From positions 310,001 through 374,000 of the forward strand of contig CAVXNB010000003.1 in the NCBI GenBank assembly GCA_963763085.1: a DNA stretch of 64,000 nucleotides. Direction: 5' to 3'. The stretch comes from CAVXNB01 sp963763085 (GTDB taxonomy: Bacteria > Actinomycetota > Acidimicrobiia > Acidimicrobiales > Bog-793). The notes beneath the pieces are model-generated. The model did not search any database. It was given only the letters and a program-made list of their open reading frames with translations, and was not told where the DNA came from. The position numbers were made by a program, and so were the translations under genes. Numbering within the stretch: position 1 is the first letter of the stretch; each line of letters opens with the position of its first letter. This document shows, in pieces, positions 42,246 through 50,127 of this stretch.

Positions 42246-43835
42246 TCAGCGGTTGGGCCGGTACTCCCCGAACACGTCGCGCAGCGCGTCGGACACCTCT
42301 CCCAGCGTCGCCCGGCGCTTCAGTGCCTCCCGCATCGGAACGAGGAGGTTCTGCGTACCGTGAGCCGCCGACCGCACGTCGTCGAGGGCAGCGTCGACGC
42401 CGGGCTGGTCGCGAGAGGCTCTCAAGGAACGGAGGCGCTCGATCTGATCGTGCTGCAGGGATGGGTCGATCGGGAACACCTCCGGCTCCCCACCGTCCTC
42501 GTCGGCGAAACGGTTGACGCCCACCACGATCTTGCTACCCGACTCGACGGCCTTGGCGTAGTCATAGGCGGCCTGCTCGATCTCGTCCTGCATGAACCCG
42601 GCCTCGATCGCGGCCACTGCGCCTCCGAGCTCGTCGATGCGGGCGATGTAAGACAGGGCTGCGGTCTCAACCTGAGAGGTCAGGGTCTCGAGGAAGTACG
42701 AGCCGGCGAGAGGGTCGACGGTGTCGGTAACGCCCGACTCGAACCCGATGACCTGTTGGGTTCGCAGGGCGAGTTTGGCGGCGTGCTCGGTCGGAAGCCC
42801 GAGCGCCTCGTCGAAGCTGTTCGTGTGGAGGCTCTGGGTACCGCCCAGGACGGCGGCGAGGGCCTGAATGGTCACGCGGACGACGTTGTCCTCGGGCTGC
42901 TGGGCCGTGAGCGTCGAGCCGCCGGTCTGGGTGTGGAAGCGGAGTCGCTTCGACCGTTCGTCCTTGGCCCCGAAACGGTCCGTCATCAGCCGGGCCCAGA
43001 TCCGCCTCGCCGCCCGGTACTTGGCGACCTCCTCGAAGAAGTTGTTGTGTGCGTTGAAGAAGAACGAGAGCCGGGGTGCGAAAGCGTCGACGTCAAGGCC
43101 GGCGACGAGCGCCGCCTCCACGTAGGCGATTCCGTCGGCGAGCGTGAATGCAAGCTCCTGGACGGCCGTCGACCCAGCCTCCCGGATGTGGTAACCGGAG
43201 ATCGAGATCGTGTTCCAGTCCGGGATTCGCTCAGCGCAGTAGGCGAAGGTGTCGGTGACGAGGCGCATGGAGGGGCGGGGCGGATAGATGTAGGTGCCGC
43301 GGGCGACGTATTCCTTGAGGATGTCGTTTTGGATGGTGCCGGAGATCGCGGACGGCGCAACGCCCTGCTCCTCGGCGGCGAGCTCGTAGAGCAGCAGCAG
43401 GATGGCAGCCGTGGCGTTGATCGTCATCGACGTCGACACGCCGTCGAGCGGGAGGCCGCCGACGAGGGTACGCATGTCGTCGATCGAGTCGATCGCCACG
43501 CCCACCTTGCCGACCTCGCCCTCGGCGCGGGGATGATCGGAGTCGAGTCCCATCTGGGTCGGGAGGTCGAAGGCGCAGGACAGCCCTGTCTGCCCAGCTG
43601 CCAATAGAAACTTGAACCGTTCGTTCGTCGCCTCCGCCGACCCGAACCCGGCGTACTGGCGCATCGTCCAGAGCCGGCCGCGGTACATGTCCCGCTGGAC
43701 GCCCCGCGTGTAGGGGAAGACGCCCGGCTCGCCGAGCTGCACGTCGGGATCGAAGCCGTTCAGGTCCGACGCCGTGTAACGGCGGCGGATCTCGATGCCG
43801 GAGTCAGTACGCCGCTCGCCGTCGTCGCTCGCCAT
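42246..43835 (-). CDS. Methylmalonyl-CoA mutase large subunit, without B12-binding domain
   Basis: A 529-aa TIM-barrel catalytic domain of the acyl-CoA mutase family. RQYAGFGSAEATN has Tyr61 and KEYVARGTYIYPP has Arg179; this Tyr/Arg pair is typical of methylmalonyl-CoA mutases, while isobutyryl-CoA mutases have Phe/Gln. TIQNDILKE, SISGYHIREAGST and HTQTGGSTLTAQQP are conserved. The cobalamin-binding domain is absent, so a separate small subunit is needed; none is seen here. The gene lies 19 bases after the rhodanese-ThiF gene. Product: succinyl-CoA from propionate or branched-chain catabolism. Confidence 0.92.
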   Translation of the reverse strand: MASDDGERRTDSGIEIRRRYTASDLNGFDPDVQLGEPGVFPYTRGVQRDMYRGRLWTMRQYAGFGSAEATNERFKFLLAAGQTGLSCAFDLPTQMGLDSDHPRAEGEVGKVGVAIDSIDDMRTLVGGLPLDGVSTSMTINATAAILLLLYELAAEEQGVAPSAISGTIQNDILKEYVARGTYIYPPRPSMRLVTDTFAYCAERIPDWNTISISGYHIREAGSTAVQELAFTLADGIAYVEAALVAGLDVDAFAPRLSFFFNAHNNFFEEVAKYRAARRIWARLMTDRFGAKDERSKRLRFHTQTGGSTLTAQQPEDNVVRVTIQALAAVLGGTQSLHTNSFDEALGLPTEHAAKLALRTQQVIGFESGVTDTVDPLAGSYFLETLTSQVETAALSYIARIDELGGAVAAIEAGFMQDEIEQAAYDYAKAVESGSKIVVGVNRFADEDGGEPEVFPIDPSLQHDQIERLRSLRASRDQPGVDAALDDVRSAAHGTQNLLVPMREALKRRATLGEVSDALRDVFGEYRPNR

Positions 43836-43854
43836 CGGCGAAGCGTAAACCGCC

Positions 43855-45039
43855 TCAGCCAGCGGCGACGAGCACGGGCGCCTGCTTGGGGTGCGGCATG
43901 CAAAGGTCGTCGTACTCCGCTATGACGATCTCGCCGGCGTGTTCCCCGCAAGCGGGGCAGGCCGGGTCACGCCGTACCTTGAAGGTCCGGAACGACTGCT
44001 CGAGGGCGTCGTAGGCCAGTAGGCGGCCGACGAGGGGATCGCCGAGGTTGAGCAGGAGCTTGATCGCCTCGACGGCCTGGATGGACCCGACGATGCCCGG
44101 CAGCACCCCGAGCACGCCGGCCTCTGCGCACGAGGGCGCGAGCTCGGCGGGCGGCGGCTCCGGCACGAGGCATCGGTAGCAGGGTCCTTGATAGGGGTAG
44201 AACACGGTGGCTTGCCCCTCGAAACGGAAGATCGAACCGTGCACGACCGGGATCCGCTTCAGGAGGGCCGCGTCGTTCACGAGGTAGCGGGTGGGAAAGT
44301 TGTCCGTCCCGTCGACGATCACGTCATAGCCGTCGATGACCTCGAGGATGTTGTCAGCGCCGAGACGCACGTCGTAGGTGACGACGTTCACGTCCGGGTT
44401 CATCGCCGTGAGCGTCTTCTTCGCAGAATCGACTTTCCGGTCGCCGATGCGGTCGAGATTGTGCAGGATCTGGCGCTGGAGGTTCGAGGCGTCGACGACG
44501 TCCATGTCGACTATCCCGATCGTGCCCACGCCGGCCGCTGCCAGATAAAGAGCGGCGGGAGAACCGAGGCCGCCGGCACCGAGCAGGAGCACCTTCGACT
44601 CGAGCAGCCTCTGCTGGCCGGCCTCACCGACCTCGGGGAGGAGGAGGTGCCGTTGGTAGCGGTTGCGCTGATCGGCGTCGAGGGTGCGCGGGGTCACCCA
44701 GTCGCGCCCCTCGTCCTTCCACTTGTTGAATCCGCCGGACATGGACGCGACGTCCGAATAACCGAGCTGCCCGAGGGCCTGCGCTGCCAGAGCCGAGCGC
44801 GTGCCGCCGGCGCAGTAGACGACGATCTTGCGGTCCTTGTCGGGGACTCGCCCCTCTACCTGAAGCTCGAGGAAGCCACGCGGCAGGTGCATAGCGCCGG
44901 GCACGGCCCCTTGGGCGTACTCGTCGGCCTCTCGAACGTCGAGGAAGAGCGCCTCGTCCCGAACGGCGTCGGCGGCGGAGGGATCGACTTCCACGATCTC
45001 CTGTTTCGCCTGCTTCAACATCTCCCGGAAACTCGGCAC
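43855..45039 (-). CDS. Rhodanese-ThiF/MoeB fusion (MoeZ-like, reversed domain order)
   Basis: A 394-aa protein with an N-terminal rhodanese domain (residues 20-115, active-site Cys76 in CAGGTRS) and a ThiF/MoeB adenylyltransferase domain from about residue 120. The latter has QRHLLLPEVGEAGQQ, VLLLGAGGLGSPAALYLAAAG for ATP, DNFPTRYLVND, and zinc cysteines in CYRCLVP and CPACGE. Such enzymes adenylate and sulfurate ThiS/MoaD-type carriers for thiamine, molybdopterin, cysteine or thioquinolobactin synthesis. MoeZ of mycobacteria has the opposite order. GTG at 45039 follows aggag. No carrier-protein gene is adjacent. Confidence 0.9.
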   Translation of the reverse strand: MPSFREMLKQAKQEIVEVDPSAADAVRDEALFLDVREADEYAQGAVPGAMHLPRGFLELQVEGRVPDKDRKIVVYCAGGTRSALAAQALGQLGYSDVASMSGGFNKWKDEGRDWVTPRTLDADQRNRYQRHLLLPEVGEAGQQRLLESKVLLLGAGGLGSPAALYLAAAGVGTIGIVDMDVVDASNLQRQILHNLDRIGDRKVDSAKKTLTAMNPDVNVVTYDVRLGADNILEVIDGYDVIVDGTDNFPTRYLVNDAALLKRIPVVHGSIFRFEGQATVFYPYQGPCYRCLVPEPPPAELAPSCAEAGVLGVLPGIVGSIQAVEAIKLLLNLGDPLVGRLLAYDALEQSFRTFKVRRDPACPACGEHAGEIVIAEYDDLCMPHPKQAPVLVAAG

Positions 45040-45081
45040 CGACTGCTCCTCTGCATCTCTCGACGGCTGCTGAGAAGTTAA

Positions 45082-45110
45082 ACCTTACCAGTCCACTCAA
45101 CATTCCTGAA
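45082..45110 (-). promoter_or_regulatory. Possible promoter for the rhodanese-ThiF gene
   Basis: On the minus strand TTCAGG (45110-45105) and TAAGGT (45087-45082) are separated by 17 bases, about 43 bases before the start codon of the rhodanese-ThiF gene. The -10 box is good, the -35 box weak. The 138-base divergent region to the nitroreductase gene holds nothing else that I recognise. Confidence 0.3.
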
Positions 45111-45177
45111 GGGGGGCCGATGAGGGCGTTCGTGCGCCCCCGCCTTCACGACGGGCCGCCCATTAGGGTCCGGCCTG

Positions 45178-45816
45178 ATGGAACTCGGTGACGTCGTGCG
45201 ACGGCGGCGGATGGTGCGGAGCTACTCGAGTGAACCAGTGTCGAAGGAGACCCTGGACAGGGTGCTACGCCTGGCGATGCAAGCTCCGTCGGCCGGCTTC
45301 AGTCAGGGAGTCGACCTGCTGGTCCTCGAGGGGCCGGCGGAAACGCGGCGCTTCTTCGAGGCGACGAGCGACCCGGAGTTCCTCGCCCGGCCGGGTGCGA
45401 CGCGCGGTCTCCTGGAAGCGCCCGTCATCGTGCTGCCCGTCACCGACCCGGGCCTGTACGTCGCTCGCTACGCCGAGCCCGACAAGGCGCGTTCCAGCCT
45501 CGCCGGCCGCGCGGCGGAGGACTGGCCGGCGCCATATTGGCTGGTGGACGCCTCCTTCGTGGTCATGCTGCTTCTCCTCGCCGCCACCGACGAGGGCTTG
45601 GGAGCGCTCTTTTTCCGGTTGCACCGGGATCCGGGCGACCTTCTCGCTGCGCTTGGTGTGCCGACGGGCAAGGAGGCGATCGGCGCCGTAGCGCTCGGGT
45701 ACGAGGCGCGGCCGGCCGGCGGCGAGGCGGGCCTTCCGGAGGGGCGGGTCCGATCGGCGACGCGGCGTCGCGCCAGGCGCCCCATGGAGGAGATCGTCCA
45801 CCTGGGCCGCTGGTAG
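45178..45816 (+). CDS. Nitroreductase family flavoprotein
   Basis: A 212-aa FMN-dependent nitroreductase-fold protein. RRRRMVRSYSSEPVSKETL is the FMN phosphate-binding N-terminus, QAPSAGFSQGVDLLVL the second FMN segment, and ATDEGLGALFFRLHRDP plus a late GYEARP complete the fold. Natural substrate unknown; family members reduce nitroaromatics, quinones or flavins, and in FbiB a related domain reduces dehydro-F420-0. No cofactor-binding clue to F420 is evident. It stands alone between divergent rhodanese-ThiF and convergent NlpC/P60 genes. Confidence 0.88.
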   Translation: MELGDVVRRRRMVRSYSSEPVSKETLDRVLRLAMQAPSAGFSQGVDLLVLEGPAETRRFFEATSDPEFLARPGATRGLLEAPVIVLPVTDPGLYVARYAEPDKARSSLAGRAAEDWPAPYWLVDASFVVMLLLLAATDEGLGALFFRLHRDPGDLLAALGVPTGKEAIGAVALGYEARPAGGEAGLPEGRVRSATRRRARRPMEEIVHLGRW

Positions 45817-45853
45817 CGGCCCCAGACCGCCGGCCCGACGTGAGACTCGGCGC

Positions 45854-45893
45854 CGGGTCGGCCTGCGGGGGATCGGGTCGGCCGGCGGGGGAT
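45854..45893. repeat. Two 20-base tandem units
   Basis: Two adjacent 20-base units (45854-45873 and 45874-45893) differ at one position. They are GC-rich, begin cgggtcggcc and end gggggat, and lie just left of an AT-rich inverted repeat in the intergenic region between convergent genes. Confidence 0.7.
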
Positions 45894-45908
45894 AGTGAAT
45901 TTCTGCTT

Positions 45909-45972
45909 CAAACTTGCTTCCGAAAAAGTGACTGCGCGCAACCTAACTTGGAAGCAAGTTTGGGACTTTTTT
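45909..45972 (+). terminator. AT-rich 13-base inverted repeat with T-run, probable terminator
   Basis: caaacttgcttcc at 45909-45921 pairs perfectly with ggaagcaagtttg at 45950-45962, with a 28-base loop. Six Ts follow at 45967-45972. It lies between the convergent nitroreductase and NlpC/P60 genes, so it can end the nitroreductase transcript. The long loop and the unusually low GC content for this genome leave room for other roles, such as a protein-binding site or a remnant of a small mobile repeat. Confidence 0.55.
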
Positions 45973-46037
45973 CGAATGTCCCCGCCCGCCGGCCTCGCCG
46001 CCCGCCCGCCGGCGTCCCCGCCAGCCGGCCTCCCCGG

Positions 46038-47216
46038 TTAGGGCCGGCCGGCGCCGACTAAGCCCGAGAAGGAGATGTGGCCGAGGAGCACGTCCGTCCC
46101 TGGAGACTCCGCCTGGATGACCGTCTCGGCCCCGTAGGGACCGGACCCGAGGTACATCACGACGTGTGTGATCGCAGTCCCGCCGTCATGGGCGAAGTGG
46201 TAAAAGAGCAGGTCACCCGGCTCGAGCCGGTCCAGCGCCACGGGGGCCGACTCCTCCCACTGGATCGTGGCCGAGTGGGCAAGGGAGTAGCCGGCCGCCG
46301 CCCACGCGAGCATCGTCAACCCGGAGCAGTCCACGCCGTGCTTGCCCGCTCCGCCCCAGACATAGGGAACACCGAGGAATTTCCGGGCGGCCGTGGCCGC
46401 CTTGAGGCCCTGAGCCTTCGTCGCGACACGACCAACCTGGGTGCCCGCCAGCTTCGGCCCCTTGTACGGGCTGCCCGCAGGCCAGGGCGAGAACAGACGG
46501 GCGAACTCCTTCCGCCCCACGAGCCGACGGAGGCGTTTGCTGATCGAGGCGTAGTCGCTCGACGCCGTGTGGATCAGGGCCTCGGCCTGGTTGCGCAACT
46601 TGCCGATGCTGACCAGGGTTCGGACGATCTGGGCGGCGTTGGCGACGGCCCGGGCGTGGGCGGCGTGCGCCGCTCCAGACGCGATTCCATAGCGGCGGAG
46701 AGCTTGGCGCAACTCGTTCAGCGCCACACCGGAGTACACGTTGGCCATCTCTCCCTGCGAGACGGTGCCCGAGAGCACCCCCGAGTTGACTTCGGTCAAC
46801 TCGCCGGTCACATAGGCCTGGACGGCCGCTCGGCGGAGGCGGAGCGCGGCTCCGGCAAGGCGACCATCGGCGGCGGTGACCCTGTCGTCCAATGCGGCGA
46901 CTTGGAGCTTCGCGGTGGCCGATTTGACCTTCTCGCCGTCATAAAGCTCAGCAAGGGCCGCTGCCTTCTGCTCGTCCTGGGTGACCAGGCCGGCCGTCGC
47001 CAGGAGTCGCTTCAAGAGCGGCTCGGCCTTGACGGGGACCGCAGGCAACGTGGTGGTCGTGGTCGACTTCGACTTCGACTTCGTCGTGCTCGCAGGCGTC
47101 GTCGAGGTCGTGGACGATCCACCCTGCGCCGGCGGAGCGGCCGTCGCGACCGACGCCAGGCCGAGAGCAAAGGTCGTCACGACAACGCCCACCGCCCAGT
47201 GTTTGGCGTGCGGCAC
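46038..47216 (-). CDS. Secreted NlpC/P60 peptidoglycan hydrolase
   Basis: A 392-aa exported protein. Residues 1-26 form a signal peptide (AVGVVVTTFALGLASVATA), followed by a Thr/Ser/Lys linker, a helical coiled-coil-like region (about 65-230), and an NlpC/P60 domain. The catalytic Cys is in YVWGGAGKHGVDCSGL (near residue 300) and the His in ITHVVMYLG. It should cut peptide stems of peptidoglycan, like RipA-type proteins. GTG at 47216 is preferred: it gives a standard signal peptide and lies six bases after a TATGCT box. GTG at 47246 is also in frame. Confidence 0.88.
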   Translation of the reverse strand: MPHAKHWAVGVVVTTFALGLASVATAAPPAQGGSSTTSTTPASTTKSKSKSTTTTTLPAVPVKAEPLLKRLLATAGLVTQDEQKAAALAELYDGEKVKSATAKLQVAALDDRVTAADGRLAGAALRLRRAAVQAYVTGELTEVNSGVLSGTVSQGEMANVYSGVALNELRQALRRYGIASGAAHAAHARAVANAAQIVRTLVSIGKLRNQAEALIHTASSDYASISKRLRRLVGRKEFARLFSPWPAGSPYKGPKLAGTQVGRVATKAQGLKAATAARKFLGVPYVWGGAGKHGVDCSGLTMLAWAAAGYSLAHSATIQWEESAPVALDRLEPGDLLFYHFAHDGGTAITHVVMYLGSGPYGAETVIQAESPGTDVLLGHISFSGLVGAGRP

Positions 47217-47228
47217 CGCGGCAGCATA
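47216..47228 (-). promoter_or_regulatory. Possible leaderless promoter of the NlpC/P60 gene
   Basis: TATGCT (47228-47223 on the minus strand) lies six bases before the GTG at 47216, as expected for a leaderless transcript; no Shine-Dalgarno is present. A weak -35-like TAGAGT lies 16 bases further upstream. Confidence 0.35.
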
Positions 47229-47280
47229 GCGCGGTTGTCTGATCACTCTACGTGAGCATCCACGCCGGCCATGCCAGCCC

Positions 47281-48033
47281 TCAACCCGCGATCAAGGCAA
47301 AACGAGGCGTGACGCCAACAAGCCGGTCGACCACCCCCGGCAACGCCTCCCGGACGGCCCACTCCACGTCGCGGAGTCGCTCGATACGGGCGGGCCCCCA
47401 GCTCGTGGACTCGACGAGGGCCACGAGCAGCTCCGGCGTCGTGCCAGATCCGAGCGGGAGCTCCGAGCGGAGGTCGGGATCGTACTCGGCGTGGTGATCC
47501 GAGGGCTCCTTCCGAAGGCGCCGCAGAAGAGCCCGGGCGCGACTTCGAAGTCGCTCCTCAGGCCCGGCGGCCGAGCCCCAGATGCTCTCGAGCAGCACGA
47601 GCCTCCCCGACGGAGCCGCCAGGCGCCACGCCTCGAGAGCGGCGCGGGGGTCGGGAAGGGTCCAGAGGAGGTGACGCTCCACGACCGCATCGAAGTCGCC
47701 GCGTGGCGGGTCGGCGGCGTTCCCCTCGACGATCTCGATCTCCAGTCCGCGTCCCTTCGCCTTCGCCCGCAGCTGCGCCAGCATGCCCGGCGCGAGGTCC
47801 AAGGCCGTCACTCGGTAGCCCTCCCGCGCCAACAGGAGGCTCAGGAAACCCGTCCCGGCGCCGGCATCCAGCACCCGCGCCGGAGGCGCCGGCAGCAGGC
47901 GGCGCAACGTCCCCGCCCAGACGGCAAGTTCGGTAAGGCCGCGCGGATCGTGCCCCGCTGAGTGGTCGTACGTTGCCGCGTCCGTGTCCCAGTAGTCGCG
48001 CACCTGCCGTTCGAGGTCCGCTCCATCACCCAT
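47281..48033 (-). CDS. Class I SAM-dependent methyltransferase
   Basis: A 250-aa methyltransferase. YWDTDAATYDHSAGHD is a common N-terminal opening, VLDAGAGTGFLSLLLA is the SAM-binding motif I, ALDLAPGML motif II, and VVERHLLWTLPDP the motif IV region. The small-molecule substrate is unknown; similarity is to UbiE/Coq5-like enzymes. ATG at 48033 is chosen for the gaagggag Shine-Dalgarno seven bases upstream, although a GTG at 48066 is in frame and lies one base after the decarboxylase stop. The two genes likely form an operon. Confidence 0.87.
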   Translation of the reverse strand: MGDGADLERQVRDYWDTDAATYDHSAGHDPRGLTELAVWAGTLRRLLPAPPARVLDAGAGTGFLSLLLAREGYRVTALDLAPGMLAQLRAKAKGRGLEIEIVEGNAADPPRGDFDAVVERHLLWTLPDPRAALEAWRLAAPSGRLVLLESIWGSAAGPEERLRSRARALLRRLRKEPSDHHAEYDPDLRSELPLGSGTTPELLVALVESTSWGPARIERLRDVEWAVREALPGVVDRLVGVTPRFALIAG

Positions 48034-48067
48034 CTCCGATCTCCCTTCACCCGGTTGCGCCTTCACG

Positions 48068-49495
48068 CTACGGGCGCGGCGCCGGCGCCAGCCGGTCGAT
48101 GAGGTCCCAGAGACCCTTTACGTGACGCTCCGCCGTCCAGGTGCCACCGATGCAGCAGCGGATCGCAAAGCGCCCGGCGAGCCTCGTACGGCTGAGGAAG
48201 ACACGGCCGGTCGCGTTGAGGTCCGTGAGAAGCCGCTCGGTCACCTCGTCCCCGCCGACGTGGCGGAAGCAGGTCAGGTTCAACGCCGGCGGAGCACACA
48301 ACTCGAAACGAGCGTCCGCGGCCACCAGCCCCGCGAACCCCTCCGCCAGCTGCACGCCCTCACGGACGTGCCTCCGCAGGCCTTCGGCTCCGTAGGAGCG
48401 CAGCACCCACCACAGCTTGAGCGCCCGGAAGCGCCGGCCGAGTGGAACCTGCCAGTCGCGGTAATCGACAACCGAGCCGCTGGCACTGGCCTCGTTGCGG
48501 AGATACTCGGGCGTGACCGACAGCGCGTCCGTGAGGCTGGCCCGGTCGGCGACATAAAGGCAGTCGCAGTCGAAGTTGGTGAGCAGCCATTTGTGCGGAT
48601 TGAACGCGTAGCTGTCGGCGAGCTCGAGGCCGTCGTGATGCGACCGCAGCTCCGGGCAAACCGCCGCCGACCCAGCCATGGCAGCGTCGACGTGCAGCCA
48701 GGCTCCTTGCTCGCGGCACAGCTCGCCCATGGCGCGGATGGGGTCGAAGCCCATCGAGGACGTCGTCCCGGCGGTTGCGACCACGCAGCACGGCACGAGG
48801 CCGGCGTCCCGGTCGGCGCCCATTGCCTCCTCCAGTGCCGCCGGGTCCATCCCGAAGGCTTCGTCCACCGCGACGAGGCGAACGTGGGAGCGGGTGAAGC
48901 CCGCGACCCGGGCACTTTTCTGAACAGACGAATGGGCCTCCGACGAGGTGTAGACGCAGAGCTCGGGGAGTGCGGCGCCGGACTCTGTCGCACGCTCGCG
49001 AGCGGCGAGCAGCGCGCACAGGGTGGCGGACGAGGCGCTGTCCTGGATCACGCCACCGCCCTGCCCCTCCGAACGGAAACGAGCGGGGAGCCCGAGCAGC
49101 TCGACCAGCCAGTCCAGCATGACCATCTCGATCTCGGTGCAGGCGGGGCTCGTCGTCCAGAGCATCCCGTTGATGCCCAGGCCAGCCGCGACCAGCTCGC
49201 CGAGGATCGCCGGCGGCGACGCGTTGGCCGGGAAGTAGCCAAAGAAACCGGGCGATTGCCAGTGCGTAGTCCCCGGCATCACGATCCTGTCGAGATCGGC
49301 GAGAAGAGCCTCGAAGGACTCGGGCTCCTCCGGCGCATTTCGCGGCAGCATCGCCGCTATCTCGCCGGGCGCCGAGGTCGAGAGCACCGGGTAGCTCTCG
49401 AGCCTCGTGAGATAGTCGGCCACCCAGTCGACGGTCCGCCGGCCGTGGCGCCGCAGGTCCTCCGGGGTGACCAGGAACGCGTCCCGCTCGGGCAT
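48068..49495 (-). CDS. PLP-dependent group II decarboxylase (aromatic amino acid type)
   Basis: A 475-aa decarboxylase. THWQSPGFFGYFPANASPP is the substrate-binding N-terminal motif of aromatic-L-amino-acid decarboxylases, WLHVDAAMAGSAAVCPE holds the PLP-binding Asp, and YAFNPHKWLLTNFDCDC the PLP lysine. QDSASSATLCALLAARERA is the phosphate-binding region. It would make tryptamine, tyramine or phenylethylamine from the amino acid; the exact substrate is not readable. ATG at 49495. It is followed by a methyltransferase gene one to 35 bases away, so an N- or O-methylated amine is conceivable. Confidence 0.9.
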   Translation of the reverse strand: MPERDAFLVTPEDLRRHGRRTVDWVADYLTRLESYPVLSTSAPGEIAAMLPRNAPEEPESFEALLADLDRIVMPGTTHWQSPGFFGYFPANASPPAILGELVAAGLGINGMLWTTSPACTEIEMVMLDWLVELLGLPARFRSEGQGGGVIQDSASSATLCALLAARERATESGAALPELCVYTSSEAHSSVQKSARVAGFTRSHVRLVAVDEAFGMDPAALEEAMGADRDAGLVPCCVVATAGTTSSMGFDPIRAMGELCREQGAWLHVDAAMAGSAAVCPELRSHHDGLELADSYAFNPHKWLLTNFDCDCLYVADRASLTDALSVTPEYLRNEASASGSVVDYRDWQVPLGRRFRALKLWWVLRSYGAEGLRRHVREGVQLAEGFAGLVAADARFELCAPPALNLTCFRHVGGDEVTERLLTDLNATGRVFLSRTRLAGRFAIRCCIGGTWTAERHVKGLWDLIDRLAPAPRP

Positions 49496-49621
49496 CCCGC
49501 GATCCTAGGAGCAGCGGCGGGGTGAGCGGCCCTGAGATTTGCTTTTAAGCCGGCGTCCGGCCGTGCCGATACTCAGTCAGACCAACAACTCGCCGTTGCA
49601 GCCGCTGGAAGAGGGGAAGCC

Positions 49622-50006
49622 ATGACCGATGAACCGAATGAGACCCTCGCTGCCGCCGGCAAGGCCATCAACGAGGCGTTCCTAGCTGCCGGTGAGGCTC
49701 GCGACGACGGGCCTTGCCACCGCCCGCGACACCTATGACAAGGCCGTTGCAGCCGCCCAGGAGGCTTACGACGGCGCTCTCGAATCCGACGGGAACGCCG
49801 CCGGCTTCTATCACCGCCGGAAGACGGTCGAAGCGACTCGCGAAGCTCGCGAAAAGGTCCACAAGGACGTCCTCGTAGCCGCCGTCAAAGCTGCCGCCGA
49901 GACGTACACCGAGGCGGTCGAAGACGCCGAGCAGGCTTTCCGCGTGGCCCTCGAAGCCGCCGGGCGCGCCTACGACGAGGCTGTCGCGAGGTCCGCCGCT
50001 GCCTGA
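49622..50006 (+). CDS. Ala-rich helical protein, reading frame interrupted
   Basis: A strong Shine-Dalgarno (gaggggaag) precedes ATG 49622, which opens MTDEPNETLAAAGKAINEAF and stops at 49739. A second frame from about 49692 continues TARDTYDKAVAAAQEAYDGAL to 50006 without its own Shine-Dalgarno. Joining them near the gggcc at 49717-49721 by one base gives a continuous 127-aa, Ala/Glu-rich, helical, coiled-coil-like protein. Either a sequencing error or a real frameshift splits it. No family was recognised. It is divergent from the decarboxylase and upstream of the MFS gene. Confidence 0.55.
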
Positions 50007-50092
50007 TTCGCCGAACGTGCCCTCCTGGGTGTCCCGTTAGATTCTGGGGACCCGCTCGTCCTCAAACGCCGGAGACGGGCAACTCGACGAAC

Positions 50093-50108
50093 CGGAACCT
50101 CAGTTCCG
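50093..50108. promoter_or_regulatory. Palindromic operator-like site before the MFS gene
   Basis: cggaac-ctca-gttccg is a perfect inverted repeat with six-base arms, ending 20 bases before the MFS start. Its core GAAC-N4-GTTC equals the core of the SOS boxes found at 6261-6319, but the flanking base is G rather than C. It may be a weak LexA site or the site of another dimeric repressor. No regulator gene is adjacent. Confidence 0.45.
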
Positions 50109-50127
50109 CCAGACACGAGAGACAGCC

